Source of the DNA: SCRT01 sp036379455
GTDB taxonomy: Bacteria; Pseudomonadota; Gammaproteobacteria; Nevskiales; Nevskiaceae
Direction of reading: 5' to 3'
Assembly: GCA_036379455.1 (NCBI GenBank)
Contig: DASVGQ010000146.1
Location: forward strand, 1-64,000
Length of the DNA: 64,000 nucleotides
Under the pieces are notes generated by a model that ran no database searches, was not told where the DNA came from, and saw only the letters and a list, made by a program, of their open reading frames with translations. Positions within the stretch are counted from its first letter, which is position 1. The number at the start of each line of letters is the position of its first letter. The position numbers and the translations under genes were made by a program. This document shows, piece by piece, positions 18,428 to 28,076 of the stretch.

Positions 18428-18446
18428 GCGCCGGATACGCCGGCGC
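18428..18446 (-). other. GC hairpin in the purU leader
   Basis: A perfect 7-bp stem, GCGCCGG and CCGGCGC around a five-base loop, about 35 bases upstream of the purU start. No T-run follows on either strand, so it is not a standard terminator. It may affect mRNA stability or be chance in GC-rich DNA. Confidence 0.3.
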
Positions 18447-18501
18447 GCAGCGTCGTCCGCTGCATGCGGTGGTCAGACAGCGCTTCGCACGCGGCGACCC
18501 G

Positions 18502-18903
18502 CTATCTCGCCCCCATGACTTCCCGCAGCTTTGCCGTGTCGACGTACTGCTGGAACCTGGTTACCTTGCCGTTTTTCACATCCCACACGTGGCAAACTTG
18601 GGCGTCCAGGCTCTTCCCTGTCGCCTTGTACCGCCCGCTGTAGCGGGCTTCAACGATGACGCTGCTGCCGGCATCGTGAAATGACTTCGGGTGGACGGTG
18701 AAACCGTCCCACTCCGCACCCAGTCGCACGAACAAATTGTTCAGGATGGCGTCCGGTCCAACCCACGCCTCGCCGCTCGGCATGTACGGGTTGCTCTCCG
18801 CGTCGTGCCAGTGGATGTCCGGGCTCATCAGGCCAAGAACGGTCGGGATGTCCCCACGCTCCAGAGCGTCGTAGAGATTCTTCACAAGGCTTGTGTTGTC
18901 CAT
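18502..18903 (-). CDS. SnoaL/NTF2-like fold protein
   Basis: 133 residues. The start MDNTSLVKNLYDALERGDIPTVLGLMSPDIHW and the end VCHVWDVKNGKVTRFQQYVDTAKLREVM are typical of SnoaL-like (ketosteroid isomerase superfamily) proteins: a cone-shaped alpha+beta barrel used as isomerase, hydrolase or ligand binder. Function cannot be read from sequence. The ATG at 18903 matches the family start; a longer frame from 18996 adds Gly/Asn-rich residues unlike the family. Confidence 0.8.
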   Translation of the reverse strand: MDNTSLVKNLYDALERGDIPTVLGLMSPDIHWHDAESNPYMPSGEAWVGPDAILNNLFVRLGAEWDGFTVHPKSFHDAGSSVIVEARYSGRYKATGKSLDAQVCHVWDVKNGKVTRFQQYVDTAKLREVMGAR

Positions 18904-19044
18904 TGCGTTTCCCGTCGTATTTGAGCCGCAGCCGTCGTTATTCGACGCAGCTGCCCCGCTGACGCAGAGATGAAACCAGCAGCGCGGGGACCACACCCGT
19001 ACGATGAAGTTCGCCCGCGTCCCCTCGCGACGCGAACGCGAAAG

Positions 19045-19270
19045 GGTGTAGATGATGCACCAACGGGATCCCGCAGCCTGGTTAAGGGCCCGCGTGCCCG
19101 TCGCCAGAACTTGGCGACAGGTGACGAGCGTGGGGTCGGCTGACAGGCCGGACTCTGTGCAAGTCTGGGCGGGAAGGCCACCTCCACACCAGTGTTCACG
19201 CGATGAAAACCCGGGCGCTCCGTTGGCCGTAACGCGCGGAAATCACGTGGCCATGTGCTCGCAGCGTTAC
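19045..19270 (+). ncRNA. Candidate structured RNA element with some cobalamin-riboswitch-like parts
   Basis: No protein gene fits 18904-19389, but several stems do. A perfect 6-bp hairpin GTCGCC/GGCGAC lies at 19100-19118, a 7-bp stem CCGGACT/AGTCTGG at about 19148-19168 is followed at once by GGGCGGGAAGGCC, and GTAACGC/GCGTTAC at 19229-19270 closes over a longer loop. The second hairpin plus GGGAAGGC resembles the corresponding part of cobalamin riboswitches, but the CCCCGCAACTGT core and a good B12 box are missing. No gene lies downstream on the + strand (tmRNA is antisense). It may be a decayed riboswitch or an unrelated small RNA. Confidence 0.25.
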
Positions 19271-19319
19271 TCACATTCAGCTTGCGACACATCACGGATC
19301 TTTCCGGCATGTGTCGTGC

Positions 19320-19363
19320 AAGAGAAAGGCCGAGACCCTGCATTTTGTTGAGGGTTCCGGCCC
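19320..19363 (-). terminator. Rho-independent terminator of the tmRNA gene
   Basis: On the minus strand, GGCCGGAACCCT pairs with AGGGTCTCGGCC (19362-19351 with 19339-19328; one internal mismatch zone) around an 11-base loop, followed by TTTCTCTT. It lies 27 bases past the tmRNA 3' end. Confidence 0.75.
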
Positions 19364-19389
19364 TTGCTGGATGCCGCTGGATTGTGAAA

Positions 19390-19747
19390 TGGTGGAGTTG
19401 GCGGGAATCGAACCCGCGTCCGACAACCTTCCGTCCTTCGCTCTACATGCGTAGCCACGTCTTTGGTTTTCGTCGCACGCTTCCGGACTGGCACGGATCG
19501 CGTTCGCTTATCCACTTTGGGATTTAGCGGATCGACCAGTGGCCTGTCTTACCGCGAGTTGGTGTAGGTCGACGATCGATTCAGCGGCACCAACACCGGC
19601 TGGTCGATCGCTCACAGCGGTTTAGGCTGCGAGGGCGTAGTTGGAGTCGTTCGCAACTAAGCTTGTTTGCCTTCGAGTTTTACGAGGACGAAAGCACCTC
19701 GGCATGCACGTCGGAGTTCCAATCGCCGTCGAAGCCATGTCACCCCC
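19390..19747 (-). ncRNA. ssrA: Transfer-messenger RNA (tmRNA, 10Sa RNA)
   Basis: About 358 nt. The 5' end GGGGGTGACATGGCTTCGACG and the 3' end with TTCGATTCCCGCCAACTCCACCA form the tRNA-like domain with encoded CCA. The internal reading frame at 19654-19622 encodes the degradation tag ANDSNYALAA followed by TAA, preceded by the conserved TAGTTGC just before the resume codon. It rescues stalled ribosomes together with SmpB, whose gene lies 109 bases upstream on the same strand. A TATGCT hexamer about 14 bases before the mature 5' end may be the -10 box of a precursor. Confidence 0.96.
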
Positions 19748-19856
19748 TATGCGTCGGAACAGCATAACACGCGATACGGGATCGGTGACGTCAGCCGCGG
19801 CTCATCCGCGGACCCGGCGCAGAGGATTGGCGGGTGACTGCGGTGTTTGCCGTGGA

Positions 19857-20342
19857 TCAGCTTGAATGACGCAGGATGCGAGCCTTGTCCCGCTGCCAAT
19901 CCCGCTTCTTTTCGGTCGCCCGCTTGTCATGCTGCTTCTTGCCCTTGGCGAGGCCTATCGAGAGCTTTGCGCGGCCGCGCGTCCAGTGAAGATCAAGTGG
20001 AACGAGCGTATACCCGGCACGTTCCACCTTGCCGATGAGCATGGCGAGCTCTTTGCGCGTCAGCAGCAGCTTGCGCGTGCGATCGGGCTGAGGATGGACG
20101 TGCGTCGAAGCCTGCAGAAGTGGAATGACGTGACCGCCGAGCAGCCAGGCTTCGCCGTTCTTGATGATCACGTAGGCGTCCGAGATCTGTGCCTTGCCGA
20201 CCCGCAGGCTCTTGACTTCCCAGCCCTCGAGGACGATGCCCGCCTCGAAGGTCTCCTCGATGAAGTAATCGAAGCGCGCCCGTCGGTTCTGCGCGATCAG
20301 CCGGGGCTTGCCCTCGGCGCGGGCTTTGTGCGGACTCGGCAT
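19857..20342 (-). CDS. smpB: SsrA-binding protein SmpB
   Basis: 161 residues, full length. Binds the tRNA-like domain of tmRNA and places it in the A site of stalled ribosomes. Family stretches are present: IAQNRRARFDYFIEETFEAGIVLEGWEVKSLRVGK, SDAYVIIKNGEAWLLGGHV and the basic tail KGKKQHDKRATEKKRDWQRDKARILR. It is upstream of ssrA on the same strand and divergent from rnfH with only 18 bases between starts. Confidence 0.97.
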   Translation of the reverse strand: MPSPHKARAEGKPRLIAQNRRARFDYFIEETFEAGIVLEGWEVKSLRVGKAQISDAYVIIKNGEAWLLGGHVIPLLQASTHVHPQPDRTRKLLLTRKELAMLIGKVERAGYTLVPLDLHWTRGRAKLSIGLAKGKKQHDKRATEKKRDWQRDKARILRHSS

Positions 20343-20360
20343 CGCGGCATTATACGGAGC

Positions 20361-20642
20361 GTGGACAGCACGCCTTCATCACGCATCACCGTGGAAGTCG
20401 CTGCGGCGTGGCCGGACCATCAACAGCTGGTTTCAGTGACGCTGGAAGCCGGCGCGATGGTGCGCGATGCACTTGCCGAGGCGGGTTTCGGGACGAAGGC
20501 GCCGATCGGTATCTTCGGGCGTGTCGTCGATCCGGACCATGTGCTGCAGAGCGGGGATCGCGTCGAGCTTTATCGTCCACTGACAGCCGATCCGAAACAG
20601 GCGCGCCGGAAGCGCCTCGCTGCTGCCAAGAAGCGGGTCTAG
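20361..20642 (+). CDS. rnfH: RnfH/RatB family ubiquitin-fold protein
   Basis: 93 residues from the GTG at 20361 (an in-frame GTG at 20391 is the alternative). A UPF0125 beta-grasp protein: ITVEVAAAWPDHQQLVSVTLEAGAMVRDAL, FGRVVDPDHVLQSGDRVELYRPLTADPKQARRKR. In E. coli the gene follows ratA as ratB; RnfH is also linked to rnf clusters, and its biochemical role is unclear. Here ratA is absent from its usual place. The stop overlaps the bamE stop by 4 bases (convergent). Confidence 0.88.
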   Translation: MDSTPSSRITVEVAAAWPDHQQLVSVTLEAGAMVRDALAEAGFGTKAPIGIFGRVVDPDHVLQSGDRVELYRPLTADPKQARRKRLAAAKKRV

Positions 20643-21112
20643 CGGGGGCCGGTGGCCGTCGGCACGGGGACGCTCGCTCCTGAACGGCCGGGCGTGCGCT
20701 GATCCCTCTCGGTCTCGAACTGGATAGCTTGGCGTTCGAGCGCCAGAGCCTGAGCGTCCGCCGCGCGCGTCTTGTCGGCCGCGGCGATGTCGTTCACGCC
20801 GACCATTTTCGACAGCTTGCCGTCGGTGAACAGCAGGCTGACGTTGCGGCTGGACACCGCGCCGTGTGGGCTCTTGTAGTAGCTCAGGTAGTCCCAGCGG
20901 TTGTTCTGGAAGGGGTTGCTCGCGATCGGCGTACCCATGACGTATTGCACCTGCTGCTGCGTCATGCCGAGCTGCAGCTTCTCGAGCTGCGACTGCTGGA
21001 TGACGTTGCCTTGGCGGATCGGCAGGCGGTAGACGATCGCGCAACCGACAAGCAGCAATGCCGAGGTGGGGGCGAGAATGTATCGTAAGAGGCGTCTTGC
21101 TGGCAGTCGCAT
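20639..21112 (-). CDS. bamE: Outer-membrane assembly lipoprotein BamE
   Basis: 157 residues with signal peptide and lipobox LLVGC (Cys24). Small lipoprotein of the BAM complex that stabilises BamD-BamA during beta-barrel insertion. The core QGNVIQQSQLEKLQLGMTQQQVQYVMGTP and RWDYLSYYKSP is the BamE/SmpA signature. A C-terminal ~45-residue extension rich in Ala, Gln and Arg is longer than in E. coli. It is divergent from fur, the usual arrangement. Confidence 0.93.
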   Translation of the reverse strand: MRLPARRLLRYILAPTSALLLVGCAIVYRLPIRQGNVIQQSQLEKLQLGMTQQQVQYVMGTPIASNPFQNNRWDYLSYYKSPHGAVSSRNVSLLFTDGKLSKMVGVNDIAAADKTRAADAQALALERQAIQFETERDQRTPGRSGASVPVPTATGPR

Positions 21113-21171
21113 CGCGGTCCTGAGGCTCGACGAGGTGGGATAATAACGCCAAACACTGTGAGGTCGTAGCC

Positions 21172-21621
21172 GTGGAATCCAAGGACTTGCGCAGCGCCGG
21201 GCTGAAGGTGACGCTACCGCGCCTGAAGATTCTGGAGATGCTGGAAAACAGTACCGACCGGCATCTCTCGGCCGAGGACATCTACCGCGGCTTGATGGAC
21301 ACCGGTGAGGAGATCGGTCTTGCCACCGTCTATCGCGTCCTGACGCAGTTCGAGACCGCCGGCCTCGTGATCCGGCATCACTTCGAGGGCGGCCGCGCCG
21401 TGTTCGAGCTGGAACGCGGCTATCACCACGACCATATGGTGTGCCTGCGGTGCGGCCACGTCGCCGAGTTCCGGGACGAGGTCATCGAGCGGCGGCAGCG
21501 CGAGAAGGCCAAGGAGCTGGGCTTCAAGCTGATGGACCACAGCCTCATCATGTACGGTGAATGCGAGGTGCAGGATTGTCCGCATCTCGCGGAGCGTCGC
21601 GATCACGAAGGAACGCACTGA
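21172..21621 (+). CDS. fur: Ferric uptake regulator Fur
   Basis: 149 residues. Fe2+-dependent transcription repressor. N-terminal winged helix (1-~84; GLKVTLPRLKILEMLE, SAEDIYRGLMDTGEEIGLATVYRVL) and C-terminal dimerisation domain with the metal motif HHDHMVCLRCGHVAEF and a second cysteine pair CEVQDC. The start is GTG at 21172, giving VESKDLRSAGLKVTLPR. A GATAAT -10-like hexamer lies at 21139-21144; no clear classical Fur box is visible upstream, so autoregulation is not evident. Confidence 0.97.
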   Translation: MESKDLRSAGLKVTLPRLKILEMLENSTDRHLSAEDIYRGLMDTGEEIGLATVYRVLTQFETAGLVIRHHFEGGRAVFELERGYHHDHMVCLRCGHVAEFRDEVIERRQREKAKELGFKLMDHSLIMYGECEVQDCPHLAERRDHEGTH

Positions 21622-21794
21622 GAGCGCATCCGCGCTCGCCGTCTAGGAAGCGGTCTTGGATCCGCGGACGGCGCTCGCGCCGATCCCCTGCATGCTTCGT
21701 CAACGCCGGCTCCAATTGCAAGCGCGCGGCGATGACTGGTCGGGGGGATTGACAGTACGCAAACGTGCCAGCAACGCCTCCTGCACCGACTGCG

Positions 21795-24263
21795 TCAGGC
21801 TTTGACCGGCCGCGGCCCGCGCCGCAATTCCGTGTGCAGCAGCGACAGCGTCAATGGATCGTTCAACAGCGTCTCGCGGGCGCGTTCGTCGAGGGCGCGC
21901 AGACCGTCCTTCATGGCCGACTCCAGCAGCTTTGCGCGCTCCGCTGCGGTTCCAGCTGGCCGGATCGGCCGCGGTTCACCGCTCGCGCACATGAGCGCGT
22001 TGATGGCGGGGTCCATCACAGCATCGTGGAATGAAGGCTCCTGCGCTGCGTTCGTGGCGTAGCGTGCCGTGGCACGCAGCGGGGCCGGTGGATCGTATTC
22101 TTCGGGGATGAGCAGCAGCCGGTGCCTTCGTGCTGCCCTGCCAAGGGACGTGCGGCTCGAGTAGACGGATAGCGGCACGGAGACGATCAGGGCGCCGACG
22201 ATGGGGGCCAGCCACCAGAGATACCCTGGGTTTGCCCAGTACACGCCGCCGGCCCAGATGACCCCGAGGGCGGTGTCGAAGGCGTGATGCGACAACGCCA
22301 TGCGCCAGGACGTCTCGGCGTCGCCGCGCGGCGGCGACTTCCACTGGGTGCCGAAGCCGGTGAGCGCGAAGAGCACGAAGCGCGTGTGGAACAGCATGCG
22401 GATCGGTGCCAGCAGCGTCGAAAACGCGAGTTCGAGCACGACGCTCACGAGCAGCCGGAAGGCGCCCCCGAAGGCGCGCGCGCCCTTCGCAATGATGAGA
22501 ATCGCGGCGAGGAACTTGGGCAGAAACAGCAGGAGCGCAGTCGCCGAGAACAGCGCGATTGCCCAGCCCGGATGCCACTCGGGCCACAGGGGGAAAAGCT
22601 GGTAGGGGTGCGTGAAATACTGCGGCGGCTGGACCGTGCGGATGACGAGGATCGCGGTCGACAACAGCAGGAAACCGAACCATAGCGGCGCCGACAGGTA
22701 GGCCATCACGCCGGTCATGAAGATGACGCGGTGCGCGGGCTGCAGGCCCTTCGCCAGGAACAGGCGGAAGTTCATCAGGTTCCCCTGGCACCACCGCCGG
22801 TCGCGTTTGAGCTCGTCGAGCAGGTTGGGCGGCATCTCCTCGTAGGAGCCCGGCAGGTCGTAGGCGATCCATACGCCCCAGCCCTTGCTGCGCATGAGCG
22901 CGGCTTCCACGAAGTCGTGCGACAGGATCTCGCCGGCCAGCGCGCCGTGCCCGGGCAGGCGTCCCAGCGCGCAGTGCCGGATGAAGGGCGCTACGCGAAT
23001 GATCGCGTTGTGTCCCCAGTAGTGGCTCTCGCCAAGCTGCCAGAAGTGCAACCCGGCCGTGAACAGCGGCCCGTACACGCGCGTCGCGAACTGCTGGAAG
23101 CGCGCGTAGAGCGTGTCATGGCCGGCCGCGCGCGGAGCGGTCTGCACGATGCCGGCGTTCGGGTGTGCCTCCATCACCTGGACCAGCCGTTGAAGGCAGG
23201 TGCCGCTCATGACCGAATCGGCGTCGAGGACCACCATGTAGCGATAACGGCCACCCCAGCGCCGGCAGAAGTCGGCGATGTTCCCGCTCTTGCGCTTGAT
23301 CCGGTTGACGCGATGCCGGTAGAAGATGCGGCCGTAGCCGTCGAGGGTCTCGCACAGCTGTCGCCATGCGGTCAGCTCCGCCACGCGCGCGTCGGCGTTG
23401 CTGGTGTCGCTGAGCACGAAGAAATCGAAATGCGGCAGCATCCCCGCGTCGGCGACCGACTCGTAGGTGGCGCGCAGGCCGGCGAAGACGCGCGTCACGT
23501 CCTCGTTGTAGATGGGCATGACGAGAGCGGTGCGTGCCTCGGCTGCAATCGGCACGTCGCGTGGCGTGTCACGCTCGATGTTGTAGCGGTCGCGTCCGAG
23601 CAGCAGAGACGCGAAGCCCATCATGGCGGTCCAGAAACCGAAGGAAATCCACGCAAACAGCACGGCGTAGATGGCCAGCTCCGCAAGCTCCAGCCCGGTC
23701 GTGCCGTGGTACGGCAGAACTGCGGTCAGATAGTAGGAAGCGAGATAGGTCTGGCCGACGATGAGCAGCGTGAGCAGGAACCGGCGCCGGCGACCCGCGC
23801 CTTTCCATGAACGCCTCGGGCGCGGCGCCGGAGGGTCCGGGCGGTGGCGGTTCGCGAGCTGCCCGCGGCCGCCGATGAGCCGCCGCCAGAGCCAGCGCGC
23901 CAGACGCTTGACGGGGTTGTTGGACCACGGCGTCGGGACCATCGTCGCGCGCGCCAGCGGAGGCGTCGTGATGAGGCGTACGCGCCCGTTGGCAGACTCA
24001 TTGAAGATCGGCGCATCAAACGCGTGGGGCCGTCCATAGGCTCGTTCCAGCCGCGTGCGCACCGTCGCATAGCCGGCGTTGAATGTGCCGGTGCCGCCGC
24101 GCAGCGGCAAATCCGCGCGCTGCGATGTCGCGTCCGGCGCGCCGCCGAGCGCGGCCGCTTGCGCTTCGGGCTGCCCCGGGTCAAGCGTGTATGGGGAAAC
24201 AGGGGCGTCGCGCTGGGCGACAGCGGGCGACGCGGTCAGGTCGGAGGAACGATGTAGCTCCAT
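21795..24263 (-). CDS. opgH: Glucans biosynthesis glucosyltransferase OpgH (MdoH)
   Basis: 822 residues. Inner-membrane family GT2 enzyme that polymerises and exports the beta-1,2-glucan backbone of osmoregulated periplasmic glucans from UDP-glucose. Membrane spans flank a cytoplasmic catalytic domain (~240-510) with LVMPIYNED, DAD (347-349), SHDFVEAALMR and RRWCQGN (the QxxRW-like site, Arg490-Trp491); more spans follow to ~715. N- and C-terminal cytoplasmic tails are Ala/Pro/Arg-rich. The start overlaps the opgG stop by 28 bases, so the two are translated together. Confidence 0.95.
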   Translation of the reverse strand: MELHRSSDLTASPAVAQRDAPVSPYTLDPGQPEAQAAALGGAPDATSQRADLPLRGGTGTFNAGYATVRTRLERAYGRPHAFDAPIFNESANGRVRLITTPPLARATMVPTPWSNNPVKRLARWLWRRLIGGRGQLANRHRPDPPAPRPRRSWKGAGRRRRFLLTLLIVGQTYLASYYLTAVLPYHGTTGLELAELAIYAVLFAWISFGFWTAMMGFASLLLGRDRYNIERDTPRDVPIAAEARTALVMPIYNEDVTRVFAGLRATYESVADAGMLPHFDFFVLSDTSNADARVAELTAWRQLCETLDGYGRIFYRHRVNRIKRKSGNIADFCRRWGGRYRYMVVLDADSVMSGTCLQRLVQVMEAHPNAGIVQTAPRAAGHDTLYARFQQFATRVYGPLFTAGLHFWQLGESHYWGHNAIIRVAPFIRHCALGRLPGHGALAGEILSHDFVEAALMRSKGWGVWIAYDLPGSYEEMPPNLLDELKRDRRWCQGNLMNFRLFLAKGLQPAHRVIFMTGVMAYLSAPLWFGFLLLSTAILVIRTVQPPQYFTHPYQLFPLWPEWHPGWAIALFSATALLLFLPKFLAAILIIAKGARAFGGAFRLLVSVVLELAFSTLLAPIRMLFHTRFVLFALTGFGTQWKSPPRGDAETSWRMALSHHAFDTALGVIWAGGVYWANPGYLWWLAPIVGALIVSVPLSVYSSRTSLGRAARRHRLLLIPEEYDPPAPLRATARYATNAAQEPSFHDAVMDPAINALMCASGEPRPIRPAGTAAERAKLLESAMKDGLRALDERARETLLNDPLTLSLLHTELRRGPRPVKA

Positions 24264-25813
24264 GTTTCAGACACCGTGTTGTCGCCCGATCGCAGATAGG
24301 CCCGCAGTTCGACCGGCTTGCGCGTATCGACGTGCTTGATCTTCAGGTACAGCCGCCAGCCGCCGGTGTGGCTATTGTGGACCACTTGCTGGCCCAGTAT
24401 TTCGCCGTTGGCGTCAGTCGAGATCACGCCCTCGACCGGCGCATCCGGTGGCAGTGCGGAGAGCGCCGGGCCCGCGAAATCGATGACGAATCCGGTGCCC
24501 GAGCCCGGGTCCGGCGCGAAGTCGTTGCCGGCGCGCGTCTGTGTGACCCACGCGGAGGGTGGCAGCGTCATCTGTTCACCCTGCCACTCGACTCGGTAGG
24601 CGAGGTCCAGCGGCGTCTGCGGGCGGGGCGGCTGCGCGGGCGCCCAGAAGACGAAGGCGTTGTCGTGGGTGTCGTCCGGCGTCGGCAGTTCGATCAACTC
24701 GATGCGCCCGGCGCCCCAGTCGCCCACCGGCGTGACCCAGACGCTGGGGCGCTCCTCGTAGTGGCCCTGCAGGTCCTGATAGGCCTTGAAATCCCGCTCG
24801 CGCTGCATGAGCCCGAAGCCCTGCGGGTTGGTCATGGAAAAGGAGGTGATCAGCAGGCGTGCCGGGTTGATGAGGGCGCGCCACAGCCATTCGCCCGTTC
24901 CCGAGTGGATCTGCAGGCCGTCGGCATCGTGGACTTCCGGCCGGTAGCTGCTCCCGCCGCGTGCTGGCTGGTTGGCGCCGTACAGGTACATGCTGTTCAG
25001 CGGTGCCAATCCGAGCACGGTCACATAGTCGCGCAGATAGATGCGCGCCCGCACCTCGACGCGGGTGTTCCGGCCCGGATACACGACGAAGCGATAGGCC
25101 GCCGTGGCGCGCTTTGAATCCATCAGCGCGTCGATCACCATCGCGCGTTCCTTGGCCGCCGGGCGTTCGATCCAGAATTCGGTGAAGCGGGGGAATTCCT
25201 CGCCTGACTGCAGCCCCGTGTCGATGGCCAGGCTGCGTGCGGAGGTGCCCGCGGTCTGGCCCTCGCCGAGGCCGTAGAACAAGTTGGCGCCCTGGAAGGA
25301 CAGGACCTTCTGGTCATGCTCCGAGAGCGGCGGCACGTGCCCGCGCGCCACCGCGGGGAAACGGTAGTAGATGGTCAGGCCGGAGAAGCCCGCCTTGTCC
25401 AGCGCCTGCGTCGAAAGTTTCGTTCCGCCGAGATCGAAGTCGTCCGGGCGGAACGTCACGGGGTGAACGCCGTGCGCATCCACCTCGTTGATCTTCACCG
25501 CATCGCGATAGATTCCACCGACCAGCGAGAAGCCGACGCTGAACGGCCCGCCGGCGTCCGCCCAGAGCCGCGCCGCGCGCTTGTATTGAATGCGCTGGTA
25601 TTCGGCGTGGTCGAGCGCCGTCAACGCGGCGGGCGATGCGGTCGTGGGCTTGCGATAGGGCTCCTGCGCGAGCTTCTGCGCCATCGCCTGTACGGTCGTG
25701 AAGCTGAACGCCGCGTGTGCGGGCAGATTTGCGGCGAGCAGTGCGAGCAGCAGGACGGCAGGCCACGAGAGGCGCAGGCATCGGCGCCCCCTCGAAGGAT
25801 CGATTCGTCGCAT
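24236..25813 (-). CDS. opgG: Periplasmic glucan biosynthesis protein OpgG (MdoG)
   Basis: 525 residues with a cleavable signal peptide (basic start, hydrophobic core ~16-30, AHA cleavage near 35). Periplasmic protein needed for glucan synthesis, with a beta-sandwich catalytic-like domain and an Ig-like domain. The family stretches YRRIQYKRAARLW, GLTIYYRFPAVARG, GFGLMQRERDFKAYQDL and EERPSVWVTPVGDWGAGRIEL are visible. Order is rnt-opgG-opgH: only 3 bases separate the rnt stop from this ATG, so the exonuclease gene seems to lead the operon. Confidence 0.95.
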   Translation of the reverse strand: MRRIDPSRGRRCLRLSWPAVLLLALLAANLPAHAAFSFTTVQAMAQKLAQEPYRKPTTASPAALTALDHAEYQRIQYKRAARLWADAGGPFSVGFSLVGGIYRDAVKINEVDAHGVHPVTFRPDDFDLGGTKLSTQALDKAGFSGLTIYYRFPAVARGHVPPLSEHDQKVLSFQGANLFYGLGEGQTAGTSARSLAIDTGLQSGEEFPRFTEFWIERPAAKERAMVIDALMDSKRATAAYRFVVYPGRNTRVEVRARIYLRDYVTVLGLAPLNSMYLYGANQPARGGSSYRPEVHDADGLQIHSGTGEWLWRALINPARLLITSFSMTNPQGFGLMQRERDFKAYQDLQGHYEERPSVWVTPVGDWGAGRIELIELPTPDDTHDNAFVFWAPAQPPRPQTPLDLAYRVEWQGEQMTLPPSAWVTQTRAGNDFAPDPGSGTGFVIDFAGPALSALPPDAPVEGVISTDANGEILGQQVVHNSHTGGWRLYLKIKHVDTRKPVELRAYLRSGDNTVSETWSYIVPPT

Positions 25814-25816
25814 GGG

Positions 25817-26476
25817 TCAGATGTGGACCGCAGACTCCGCGGCGTTCGATACCAGGCTGCGGTAGACCGGCTGCATGCGGTTGAGCAGCAGGCAGAACAG
25901 CTCCGCCGTACGCTCGGCGTCGTAGATCGCCGAGTGCGCCTCGTTGGTGTCGAAGGCGAGGTCGGCCGCTTCCACCGCGCGCGACAGCACTGTCTGTCCC
26001 AGCGCGGCGCCCGCCAGTGTGACGGTGTCGAACACCGAGAATGGATGGAAGGGGTTGCGCCTCGTGCCGCTTCGCGCCACCGCCGCATTGATGAAACCGA
26101 GGTCGAAGTGGGCGTTGTGCCCGACCAGGATCGCGCGCGAGCATCCGTGCTCGGCTACCGCACGGCGCACCGGCTTGAAAATCCGTGACAGCGCTTCCGG
26201 CTCGTCCACGGCCATGCGCAGCGGGTGATCCGGCTTGATATGGTTGACTTCGAGCGCCGCCGGCTCGATGTGGGCACCCTGGAAGGCCTTGACTTGCACC
26301 GCATACGTCGCACCTCGCGACAGATTGCCGGCTTCGTCCATTTCCACCATGACCGCCGCTACTTCGAGCAAGGCGTCCGTCTGCGCATTGAAACCGCCGG
26401 TCTCGACGTCTACCACGACCGGCAGGAAGCCTCTGAAGCGTGAGGCGATGCGGTGTTCGGGCGACGGCGAAGGCAT
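25817..26476 (-). CDS. rnt: Ribonuclease T
   Basis: 219 residues. DEDD-family 3'-5' exoribonuclease that trims tRNA and other stable RNA 3' ends. Catalytic residues sit in VVVDVETGGFN (ExoI; Asp, Glu), LVGHNAHFDLGF (ExoII) and HSAIYDAERTAEL (ExoIII His/Asp). RNase T is essentially restricted to gammaproteobacteria, which supports the taxonomic guess. It is the first gene of a tight rnt-opgGH cluster and divergent from argG. Confidence 0.95.
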   Translation of the reverse strand: MPSPSPEHRIASRFRGFLPVVVDVETGGFNAQTDALLEVAAVMVEMDEAGNLSRGATYAVQVKAFQGAHIEPAALEVNHIKPDHPLRMAVDEPEALSRIFKPVRRAVAEHGCSRAILVGHNAHFDLGFINAAVARSGTRRNPFHPFSVFDTVTLAGAALGQTVLSRAVEAADLAFDTNEAHSAIYDAERTAELFCLLLNRMQPVYRSLVSNAAESAVHI

Positions 26477-26659
26477 GGGAAACGGGGCTCTGGAAAATCA
26501 AGGCGATAAGCGGAGACTATAGCATCGCGATGCCGTACCGAAGGCGGCGCGCGGCTATACTCCGCGGGCGTTTCCGGTGGGCACTCGTCGCCGTACTACG
26601 GCGTCTGCGCCGAGGACCGCGCGGCATGGTGGAAGCTCGATCTGCAAGGGGATGTATCG

Positions 26660-27874
<1,215 letters not shown>

Positions 27875-28076
27875 GAGGTTCGTGCGGGGTGGTCGCGGGG
27901 TAGCGTGGCGCTGGTCAAGCCTCCTTCCGGATTGGCTCGGCGCGGGCGCCGTCCGCGCCAGGAACTGCGAAGGGCGGTGCGAGTTTCGTGCGCCGCGGCG
28001 TCGTTGGACACGCAGAATGCGTTCTGCTTAGATCACGCGCTCGCGCCGCGACCGTGGCGCCTGACGCGGAGGTGAC

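Noticed and set aside
19101..19140. Resemblance to the glmS ribozyme (CGCCAGAACTTGGC and GACGAG followed by TGGGG)
   Set aside because: Only short matches, wrong overall length and order, and no glmS gene nearby.
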